From Chloromonas sp. AAM2 (Eukaryota; Chlorophyta; Chlorophyceae; Chlamydomonadales; Chlamydomonadaceae), in contig QAXH01004200.1 of assembly GCA_004335635.1 (NCBI GenBank), forward strand, positions 7,908 through 36,412: a DNA stretch of 28,505 bases, in the 5' to 3' direction. Shown piece after piece: positions 1 through 12,208 of this stretch. The notes under the pieces are model-generated. The model saw only the letters and a list, made by a program, of their open reading frames with translations. It was not told the origin of the DNA and made no database searches. Every line of letters begins with the position of its first letter. The first letter of the stretch is position 1. The position numbers and the translations under genes are program-made.

Positions 1-84
1 ATCATGGCCCATGGCACACTGTCACATCATGGCCCATGGCACACTGTCACATCATGGCCCATGGCACACTGTCACATCATGGCA
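1..84. repeat. 25-bp tandem repeat, about 3.4 copies
   Basis: Three identical 25-bp units (1-25, 26-50, 51-75) and a partial fourth. The unit begins atcatggcccatggcacact. The array lies just beyond the 3' end of the DPM1 gene and may continue left of the window. Confidence 0.95.
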
Positions 85-208
85 ACGGAGTGCCATTGCC
101 ACATTGCCTCATGCAGTCGTGATTGCCTCATCACGGCAGCCGACATTGCCTCCAGATGAGTACAGCTGGCCTTGGCGTCATTCTAACCCCTTCCATCTGT
201 GCCTCCCC

Positions 209-3043
<2,835 letters not shown>

Positions 3044-3697
3044 TTCGTTCCTGGCACCCCCAGCCCTGCTATCAGGCCATCAGCAGCAGACTTCCAGGTC
3101 TTTACAATTGCCAGCAATAATATTTAATCACGAGCGTTGTCTGCAGCGACAGCGTTGAGTCTGCAGCAACAGCATTGACCCGGTTGAAGCCAGGTCACGC
3201 TACGACCCCAGCAGGTCACACCTCACAGCATCAAATAACAGCTGAGCAAAGCTCTTGCACGCTTGCTGGGACTTCAGATCACACTATAGCAACGTGATAA
3301 ATGGTGCACGCTGCCTCGACAGGCTCAACATAGAAAATCACAAGTCTTCCACTTGTCTAGGCCTGCATCCCCACGTCGCTCTGCCACTTAGGTAATTACG
3401 CGGCTTCCGGTCCTTTGCTTGAGGAGTCCAACCCCTCTTGGCACGCGTGATTGTCACAACCCTAACGGCTGTCCAACCCTAGACACACGCAAATGATTTG
3501 TGGCCCAACCTAATTGTGGTCAAAGGTTGCCATGCCAACAACACCAAATGCACTTACCTAGCATTGCCCAGATACATATGCTCAACACGTCGCAATCCAT
3601 CATCAAAAAGAAACTTTGCCCCAGTGCCACCATAGATTTAGCAGGACACCATCATAATTATGCACAACATTCGTCCGGGCTTGTATGCGCTTCTTTT

Positions 3698-3857
3698 CAA
3701 TAAAACTGAAATAATAATCTTGACCTGAACAGCTCCTTCTGCTATGGTCGCCCGCCACTATGGGGAGGCAGCCAAGCCCTCTACACCCGGACTGATTGCA
3801 ATAAAACTAAAATCCTTGCCCCTCCTTCTGCTATGGCACGCTCGCCACTAGGGGAAT
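3698..3857. repeat. Two diverged direct repeat copies about 100 bp apart
   Basis: Both copies start with caataaaact (3698 and 3799) and contain ctccttctgctatgg followed by cgccacta and gggga. Copy 1 is about 3698-3766 and copy 2 about 3799-3857. Internal spacing differs by small indels, so this is an old local duplication of intergenic DNA. Confidence 0.75.
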
Positions 3858-4042
3858 TGATGCAATGAACAACCACTAATGTCTGGGCCACTTTGTCTCT
3901 TGGTCGCCCGTGATGACATCATGCCAGCACCATGCATGTCAATGAGCGGGCAGGGGACCTTGACTCTTGACTCTTGGCAGCTCTTGAGTTGACATGTGAC
4001 CCTCACTCTGTCTCTTGGCAGCCGTTTGCACCTCAACATAGT

Positions 4043-4047
4043 TTACA
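4043..4047 (-). terminator. TGTAA poly(A) signal candidate of the cysteine protease gene
   Basis: Plus-strand ttaca reads TGTAA on the gene strand, 84 bases past the TAG at 4131-4133. It is the first minus-strand TGTAA I find downstream of the catalytic exons, which supports a gene that continues past the in-frame TGA at 4586-4588. Confidence 0.5.
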
Positions 4048-4130
4048 CCACAATCATCAGTGAGATACATTGGCAAGGCTGCAGGCTATTGAGTGAGCCG
4101 TGCTGCCTGAACTACCGCAAGCCACACCAC

Positions 4131-7100
4131 CTATCTTACCCACTCTCCTGTGTGACCAGCGTCCTCCTCCTCCTCCTCCTCCTCGTTATTGGGCGCTGGA
4201 GGCTTGGGGCCCCTGCAGGGAATGGGCAATGATAAGCTGAGTCAGGGTTAGAAGCAGGTTACTGTTAGATGCATCAGTAAGGAACCAGGCTCAGTTGCTC
4301 AAACAAGTGTTGATGCACCTAAGCCTTTGCTTTGACCAAATGGTGCCCTGCAATGAAGTTGCCGTGGCTGGCCTGTGTGCTAAAAAAAGGCGAGGTTGGT
4401 ATGGCCCCCGCGCTTTGACTCTTGCTTTACCTTCGCTTGCTCAAGGTTGGTCAGAACGGTATCCAGCCTCATCTTTTGCATGGCTTGCTATTGGCTTCGC
4501 CCCTCGGTGCATGAGGGGCCCCTGATGTAATCGCTGCATACAGAATGAAAGCGCATGTGACATGCACGTTCAAAAGATCTTTAGCTCACCTGAACACCAT
4601 TGTTGGCATGGAGGCCAGGCCACATTGGCTCACGAATGGCTTGGGCCCCACATTGCGCGCAATGCGCATGTACCCCGCCTCCCCCCACTCCTCGGACCAG
4701 GAGTTCTTCATCAGGTAGTAAGCCTCGCCTGGATATGCAAATCAACAAGCAACGAGGTGACCATGAGAAAGGTCTTGGCTCTGCATCTAGACTGTGCAGA
4801 AGGGCTTCAGAGCAGCGCACCTTCTAGTGTTCCAGATCAAGTGACATGGCAAGCGTTGAGTACCAAAACACAAATTGACAGTGGCATACAGCTGAACACA
4901 AACACACTGTGCGTCTTTCAGCGTTCTAAGACAACTACAAGACCAAACAGTAGCTCTGTAAGAACCCTGCCACCAAATCATGCGCCTTCCAGCGGACAAC
5001 AACCAGCGTTGAGGTGATGCAGTGTGTGTGCTAGCCCCATCCACCCACCATTTGGTGTCTTGCCGTACCCTGCCAGAACAACCGCGTGATCCAACTCAAG
5101 CTTGTCCTGAAACGCATACACAGATGCACACACACAGGTGAAAAAAAGACACATGAACGCATGCAGGCACACAGGCACGCACGCATGCACGCTTGGACAC
5201 GCACACACACCAGTACAGGCACCGGTGAAAGCTCGCAGCGCATCTGGCCAGGCCACCAGGGTGTCCGCAAGCGGGCAGGCAGCAACCTCAGGTGTATCCG
5301 CATGCGCCTGCAGGCCTCAGCTTCACGGGCACGTCATAATGCCTATCATCTGCTGCATATCATGCGCATAGATTCTCATGAACGGACTGAGCCTGGTACT
5401 CAAATGTGCAGTGTGTCTTTGCAGACGACCCAGACCAGACCAAACAATACATCCTAAGGGCACCGGGAGGACATGGGTCACAAAATCATGGGAAACACGG
5501 GCATGCGCTGTCAGCATGTGTGCGGCACCCACCATGCAGCATGGGAGGTCGAACACTCCGCCATCGTAGTGGTGCCAGTCATCGATGTTGTTCCCACAGC
5601 AGATCGCAGTCACCACAGGCTGCAACAGGGCACAGGAGTAAGACAGTGTGAGAAATGCTCTGCAAGCGAATCCACCATTAAGATGCATCAACCCTCCCCC
5701 CGTGCTCCTTTGAGCAGCCACCTCTTATTGCTATCCTGGTAACAAGGCCTGCTGCACACACTCTGGTCTGTTCTTTACGAGGATGTTGTTGCCTGCACGC
5801 CTCTCTCTGACTTGACGTCTCGCACCACCCACATGATCATACCCATGAGCACTTGCATGACCATTCCCGCATGGTGACTCACCCGCATGGTCAGTGCTTG
5901 CACGAGGGCTGTCTCGTTGAATGCAGGCACACTCTCCCAATCGTCCACACGGACCTGCAACCCAGCAACAGACAGGCTAGCAGCAATGAAGCTTGTCCGG
6001 AAATCAGTGCATGACCTGACGTGCTTGCATGAGAATGCAGGTCTGCATGAACATTACAATAACCCGCAATTTCGTACTGCATGGGCTAAAGCAAGCCAGT
6101 CCTGGCATGCTGAGCAGCTCACTGACACCACAGCAGTCGTCATGTGCCTTGCCAACCATCCAGCTCGGTGCACTGCAGCTCCAACCATATCCAATAGCTG
6201 CATGTGATCAGTCCATGAGTGGTGCTTTGCTGATTGCTACCAATCCTTTCAATGCCCTGTAGCTGCACCTCAGGTCTTCCAAACGTACCTGGTGGTCCTT
6301 CTCCCTATGTTTGTCACACGGGTTGGTCTGGCCTGAAGAGCAAGAATAGCACAGTAGTGGGATCAGGAACTAAGGCTATGCATCTGGAAGCAAGTGGCTG
6401 CAACCGCACCCCCCTGATGGCCTGAGGAGTGTGCATGTCGTGCACTGCTGCGGTCGAACAATCATTACACGAGTGACTGTTGCTGGAAGCAAGGCTATGC
6501 ATCTGAAGGCAAGGACATGGTCACCTGCAGCGCCTGATGCTTTCATTATTAAAGTCGTGCCATTGCGTAGGAAGTAGTTCGCATGGATTGTCTGCACATA
6601 GAAATACGCCGAGAATCGGAAAGGCCATGTGACATAATGCACTGCTGACCTGCATAAGGGTAGTTAGCCTCGGACGTCAGCCCCTTGTTGTAGATGATGT
6701 AGTCCAGGGCGTTGTGAAAGTCACCCCCTGGCAAGTGAACCACAACAACAACACACAAGTCAGGCAAGTCAGGCAAGGACGCAAGTTAATGCAAGTTATG
6801 ACAATCACCAGCAACAGCCTCTTGTGATGAGTGAGCTCGTTGCCTGTGAGCTTGAGTCATAGCTACATAACTATTTTTCTTTACCGTGGGTGGTTTCTCT
6901 ACCTCGCAAGGTGTGTTAGCGTGGTACTGCAAACAAATCACTGTATGTGGTGTACCACCTTACTCAAAACCACGCCCTTACCAATGTTGTGTAAGGCATT
7001 GCCACTACATCCAGGAAGCCAGGCGTCATTGCAAAATCTGCCCTCGACCCACCATCGCAGCCGTGGTCGTGTTTATCATCACAATCGATGAGCTGCTGCT

Positions 7101-9405
7101 CGCTGCCTGGCACCAGCGAGCCCTGCTGGGCCAGGGCATTGGAGGCCTCGGCTATGCCGACAGTGGCAAAGGCCCAGCAACCGCCACACTGCAGCCAGTT
7201 TCATACCAGCAAACACAGCATAATGTCACACACCACAGCACTGTGCTTTTGCCACCATGTGCTCCTTCCACCATGTGCTCCTTCCACCATGTGCTCCTTC
7301 CACCATGTGCTCCTGCGTGCTTGATCTTCCCGTCATCTCCTGTTCCACTTGTGGGATGATACAGATGTAAACCCGCACACACACACACACCACCTTAGAC
7401 CACCTCAGACTACCACAAGGAGCATCATCACGAGTGCTTGACAGAAAATTACCCATATTACGCAGAGATTTCCTTCATTTTGTTCGGATATCAAGTAATG
7501 TCACCCAATCGACCTGATCTGTAGCCTAACCTAGACCCAGAGTTGAACCCGGCTTTGTTGCTGGCCATCCTGATGTTGTCTAGTCTCATCCCTTGACTGC
7601 AAAGCATCAAACACCACATGAATGGACTCCTTCGTGCGTCGACTCACGCTCCAGTTGTTAGCGTGCTGTGAGCGCACGGGCCCCATGATGCCCGCGTCAC
7701 GCCAGTCAACGGAGCGCTTGGGCTTGACGTGCTCGTACCGCCAGGACACGCTCCTGCATGATGGGACGACACATGCAAGCATTCAGCTGCAACAAGCAGG
7801 GGCATGCGGGAATGTACAGCACAGGCGCGCACATATAATTGCGCAGCATGGTGCTGATCCAAATAGTGCTATGCCGCTCAATCAGTGCAGTGAGTAGTGG
7901 ATCTATGAATCGGTATGACATGCGGATGACCATGACTAGGGGAGTCAGCAGGCAGTAGATGACTGACTGCACTGAGTATCCCACATGCATGGTCCTCAGC
8001 TATCTGCACTGACTTGGGTTTCTGGTCGATTGGCACCTGCTCCCGTCCTATGGTTGTTTGCATGGGCTTGGGCGCCAGCAGCTTTGCTTGGAACTCCTCC
8101 CGAGTCAGATCAGCCAGGCCGTTCAGACCCAACTGCAGCACATGCATGCAGATTCAAGCGCATAGCTAATCAGTAAATGGATCGGGGTCAAGCCACATGG
8201 CCATCGTGAGCAAGCAAAGAAAGCTGGCAGTCAAATACAGAGTGACTACAGTCATATGCAAAGAGTGCTCACGGGCATGTACACGGGGCATGTACACGGG
8301 GCATGCACACGGGGCATGCACACGGGGCATGCACACGGGGCATGCACACGGGGCATGCACACGGGCCATGTACACGGGGCATGCACACGGGCCATGCACA
8401 CGGGGCATGTACACGGGGCATGCACACGGGCCATGCACACGGGCCATGTACACGGGGCACGTACACCCACGCAGATCAAGGTGATACCAACAGTCTGTTA
8501 CAGTCTGTTACAGTCTGTTACAGTCTGTTATTATGTCACACTTCATTGTTGAAAAGTGCGTGTTAGAACAGACACCTGTGCTAGGTGGCCATAGAAATGA
8601 CATTCATATTGTAACGTCGCATCACGTGCTGTGTTTTACCTTGAGTTTCCTGTCCGGCTGTTGGTTCAGCGCCACCACCCGCTGGGCGTTGCTCAGCCAG
8701 ACACTGTAGCGGTACTGAGACTCCTGCGGTGATGGCGGTGCGCGGGGAGTGGGCTCAACAAAGGCCTGGTGCTTCGTGAGCCATTGTTACAACTGATGGC
8801 CACTGAACTGAAACTGGCCTAAACTTGAACTTCGCACTATGAAGCTTTTTCACGTGCGTCTCACGTCATCGCCATGCTACGGAACGCAGCTGGACAACCA
8901 CGGGCAATGAGGGGACCCCCGGGGGTGGTCTTCTTGTTACTGGTGACTGTTCTTCTGTGTCAACTGTTCTGAATGTTGGACAGTCATCTTGAACCACCCT
9001 TGACAATGACAGGCCAGCGTAGCATCTAACACTCACTTGCTCAGTTGGATACATCTTCTTGTGCTTGATTTGCCATGCCTTGAACGCTCTGGAGGGATGG
9101 ATATCTGACTGCAAGGCAGTCAAGTAAGTCGATTGTCAGCACTTAGCTCAAGAAGGCCGTGCAACGCGTGGCATGGGCTCTACATGCTCTTAATGACTTG
9201 CCATGATGAATGCATCGGCATGCAAATTTGCGTGACACTGGCATGCATGACTGTGGCCACAGCGGATGCTTCTCAAACAATTCATACGCACCATCGCTGC
9301 CTGTAGGGATGTGGCCGCCTTGTTGAACGCGAAGCCATCGCATTGAAAAGCGAGCCAAAACACCGCCACCAGCGCAAGGCGCAAAAGTCTGCGCATTGCC
9401 AACAT
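4131..9405 (-). CDS. Papain-family (C1A) cysteine protease with I29 propeptide, 13 exons
   Basis: A secretory or vacuolar endopeptidase made as a prepro-enzyme. Exons are 9405-9292, 9108-9037, 8723-8640, 8132-8014, 7753-7648, 7188-7053, 6727-6650, 6332-6289, 5954-5883, 5619-5533, 5106-5049, 4728-4590 and 4212-4131; phases agree throughout, giving about 396 residues. Exon 1 encodes a signal peptide (MLAMRRLLRLALVAVFWLAF). Exons 2-4 encode the I29 inhibitory propeptide (AFKAWQIKHKKMYP, then LGLNGLADLTREEF). The mature enzyme starts near KRSVDWRD. The triad is intact: Cys169 in CGGCWAF, His311 in LDHAVVLAGYG and Asn332 in MKNSWSEEWGE. Gln159 probably supplies the oxyanion hole but sits 10 rather than 6 residues before the catalytic Cys. 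The last exon adds a proline-rich and poly-Glu tail; without it a TGA at 4586-4588 ends the protein at about 370 residues. ATG 9405 was chosen for the signal peptide; ATGs at 9429 and 9396 are alternatives. Introns 3 (8133-8639) and 5 (7189-7647) carry minisatellites; the other introns, up to about 430 bp, show nothing recognised. Confidence 0.92.
7252..7313. repeat. 16-bp tandem repeat, about 4 copies, intron 5 of the protease gene
   Basis: The unit ccaccatgtgctcctt is repeated at 7252, 7268 and 7284, with a shorter copy from 7300. It lies about 65 bp upstream, on the gene strand, of the exon that carries the catalytic cysteine. Confidence 0.95.
8271..8466. repeat. 13-bp minisatellite, about 15 copies, intron 3 of the protease gene
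   Basis: The units are variants of acggggcatgcac, with gta for gca and gcc for ggc substitutions distributed among copies. Because 13 is not a multiple of 3 and the unit has no stop, all frames stay open through it, giving false repetitive reading frames on both strands. Confidence 0.95.
8491..8530. repeat. 10-bp tandem repeat, 4 copies
   Basis: Four perfect copies of cagtctgtta, 25 bp beyond the 13-bp minisatellite, in the same intron. Confidence 0.97.
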
Positions 9406-9954
9406 CGGACAGCGCGTTGGGCTGCTCATAGGCAATGTACCTGGGCAGGGGTATTCTATCAGTGGCAGCCACTTGAGATGATAAAAATCGACAAGAAAAC
9501 GTGGCTTGCGTCACTCAGTCAATCGCGTCCACCTCCTTGCAGAGAGCAGAGGAAAGATGTGCAATCAATTGTTTCAATAGATTGAATTTGTCCTTGTGTG
9601 AGCTTATGCTGGTATGCTTTTGAGTTTTCAAACCCTGGTAGATGTACGATCGCTGGCGTATCGCGCAACCGATCGGGTGAGGCTTAGCTGTTCGAAGGAG
9701 GCCCTGCGTGGGATCAGGGCTTTGCCTCGGCTTAAACTTCCTTGGCTTTGCCTTGGCTCAAAATTGCCTTGCCTTGGCTCAAACTTCTTTTTTATACTGA
9801 ACTCCTGGCATTCAACACCCTTGACCGTCGACGAAGTTGACGACGAGAGGCGGGCGCCAATCACTGGCAGTCAGTTGAGCCTACAAGCTTGTATGTCTGA
9901 GTCCAGCAGGCCACACGCAACGCTTAACAGAATACCAGGCCTTGGCAAAACTGC

Positions 9955-10020
9955 ATAAACATAGGGTTAGATAGGGTTGCGCCAGGCATAAACATAGGGA
10001 TAGATAGGGTTGCGCCAGGC
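9955..10020. repeat. 33-bp tandem repeat, 2 copies
   Basis: The copies at 9955-9987 and 9988-10020 differ at one base. Each contains two atagggt or ataggga words and ends in gcgccaggc. Confidence 0.95.
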
Positions 10021-10114
10021 AAGACTATGGCGTGCAGATGTACCCAAGACTAGCAAGGATCTGTGAGTAGACGTCAGCATGTGTTGCAATCAAATTGTAA
10101 CATCTAACAGGCAC

Positions 10115-10148
10115 GAAAAAAAAGAAGTTTGCCAGTTCTGGGACAGTT
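10115..10148. repeat. Short dispersed repeat, copy 1
   Basis: A gaaaaaaaagaag block followed by tttgccagttctgggacag is nearly identical to 12049-12082, in the same orientation and about 1.9 kb away. Weaker similarity continues a few tens of bases to the right. Confidence 0.85.
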
Positions 10149-10531
10149 CGAGTATCGTGCACTGGTGTATCGCCATCTGTCCTGGAGTTGGTAAACTGTG
10201 CTGGTAACTCTTCTCGCCCACCGTGTAAAGGAGTCGAATGAATGCCAGTCCTGAGACGATTCTTGTGAACACCGCTGGAACCAGTGCTGCATGTTGGTAG
10301 ACGGTAGCAACATGCACCACCACCACCACGGCCAGTTGCAGGCTGTGTTTATGAGCCTGCCTACATTGCTTTCGAAGCGTGCAAATGCTACCAAAAATTA
10401 CAGTCGAAATCCATGAAAGGCCACAGCGATGTGTGCAGAGGATCAATCAATCATCATATAGTCAGTGTTACAGCGAATAAATCAGTGGAATCCGTGGCAT
10501 ACATGAGTATTATACAAGAAGATGGAAAGCT

Positions 10532-10536
10532 TTACA
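10532..10536 (-). terminator. TGTAA poly(A) signal candidate of the SirB1-type gene
   Basis: Plus-strand ttaca gives TGTAA about 190 bases past the TGA at 10722-10724. A second TGTAA lies further on near 10468. Confidence 0.5.
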
Positions 10537-10678
10537 GCCTCGCACTGCATCACTATCAATCCAGCAGTTGCGGCATGGGCTATGGTCTTTGACTGTACAA
10601 GTGTGCTGTCAGTGCACATCCTGGCCCAGCGCATGGCTGACACGGTTGAAGTGGGCAGCAGAAACGCCAAGTGACGAG

Positions 10679-10731
10679 TCACCACGTGTGTGCCATGCAT
10701 CACCACGTGTGTGCCATTTCATCACCACGTG
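10679..10731. repeat. Three tcaccacgtg repeats at 21-22 bp spacing
   Basis: Copies start at 10679, 10700 and 10722. Each contains the palindrome CACGTG. The third overlaps the stop codon of the SirB1-type gene, so the array spans its coding end and 3' UTR. Confidence 0.85.
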
Positions 10732-12165
10732 AGAGGTCTCACAGATCTGTCCTCGGGCTCGGGGGCGGAGAGCACTTGCTCCACCGTCAGAGGCCTGCGG
10801 GGTAATGGGGCAATGGGACAGGTGGATGCCTGTGGATCAGGCACATGCATAACATGTACTTGGAGACTACACAAGGGGGGCACCCAAGCAACTGACACTA
10901 CTTTACTTACTTTGTAACTTGGTTGCATAAACATACCTCCAGAGAGCAAAAGCCCCTCGCACAGGCCAAGTTAGAGGTGGGAGATGTGCGTGCAGAGGGG
11001 ACTATCAAATCGGGTGGACAGGGTCTGGTACCTGGTCTGTTTATTGCAGCTTTTGAGCATGGTCAATGCTAGTGCTGGCAGCCGCCTTCGAGCATGGTCA
11101 ATGCTAGTGCTGGCAACCGCCTTCAAGCCTGGTCAATGCTAGTGCTGGCAACACCATGGTCACCAGGACAATTCTACCCAGAAAAGTCACCTACTAAGCC
11201 CGGTGTGCATGTGGATTACGCATTGATAGGTGCGCAATGAGTGGGCACGTCTTGGCAAGCACAGCCAGGTTTGCCAGCGCAAAGAAACCATACTCAACAC
11301 AGCTCGACAAATGGAGATGAGAGAGGACCACCTGGATTCACAGACCATCTCATCAACGCCTGCACAACCGCCCCGTGAGCTTGATGACCAGCCCTGGGCC
11401 GTTCCCAATGCACAGCCTGACATCAAGTTTGTGTCTTCAGACAGCTTGTTTGCTGTAAACAGGTGTAGAAATATACACACGCACAGACAGAGACAGAACA
11501 TGGACTCACATGGCGTTGGGCGAGTGTGGTGCCTGTTGGCGGATTGACATGAGCAGCTGCATCAGACGGTGGCACAGAACCTGCGAATACCACACAGCAA
11601 CACGCCAGCCAAATGATGCACAGCAATTTCAAAACGTGCAGACAGTTGCAGTTAAAACCATACCATTTAAGTGAAAGCAAACAGTCGGATTCGCACGGCC
11701 TGCCTCAGTGTTCTAGCAGCGTGAAACCTGATGTGCTAACACCTGGGGATGCCACACATTGTATGTACGCCACACACATACTGCTCAACAGTGTGTACGC
11801 CACACACATACAGCTCAACAGCGGTACTGCTTCAGAAAGCAGCGGTGGCCTCTGGCCAAAGCCAAGCAGTTCTCCTGCTTTGACAAGCCCCAGCCAACAC
11901 TCATGTGGCCAACACCTGAGACTCAGACAAGTCATGCGAGCGGCAGTGCCACAGCTTGAACCTGATGCTGGGCAGTCCCAAGAATTCATGACAGTCAAGG
12001 TACAGACTGGCGACGGCAAGGGAACAGTCAAATCACAGACTAGCCAGTGAAAAAAAGAAGTTTGCCAGTTCTGGGACAGTTTGTGTGAATAGGTCTGTAT
12101 CACCGCCAGCGACCATTGTGTGTCAGCAAAACNNNNNNNNNNNNNNNNNNNNNNNNNNNNNNNNN

Positions 12166-12208
<43 letters not shown>

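Larger units (their letters stand above)
3044..4130. other. Intergenic region between DPM1 and the cysteine protease gene
   Basis: About 1.1 kb without a supportable gene. It contains the presumed DPM1 promoter next to 3043, a pair of diverged direct repeats (3698-3766 and 3799-3857), and the 3' UTR of the cysteine protease on the right. Short repeats of tgactcttgactcttggcag type occur near 3960-4020. No TATA box or other promoter element could be assigned. Confidence 0.6.
9406..10721. other. Intergenic region upstream of the cysteine protease gene
   Basis: About 1.3 kb with no supportable gene. It holds the presumed promoter of the protease near 9406-9600, a cluster of cttggctcaaa-type imperfect repeats at about 9720-9790, a two-copy 33-bp repeat at 9955-10020, one copy of a short dispersed repeat at 10115, and the 3' UTR of the SirB1-type gene at the right end. 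Confidence 0.6.

Noticed and set aside
8014..8040. Donor gtgcca at the end of protease exon 4
   Set aside because: It would leave phase 0, but exon 5 needs two carried bases; the donor gtcagt at 8013 supplies them and gives a smooth KPKSVSW join.
8166..8566. Several overlapping repetitive reading frames on both strands through the 13-bp array
   Set aside because: They exist only because the 13-bp unit lacks stops in every frame; the array lies in an intron between two in-phase protease exons.
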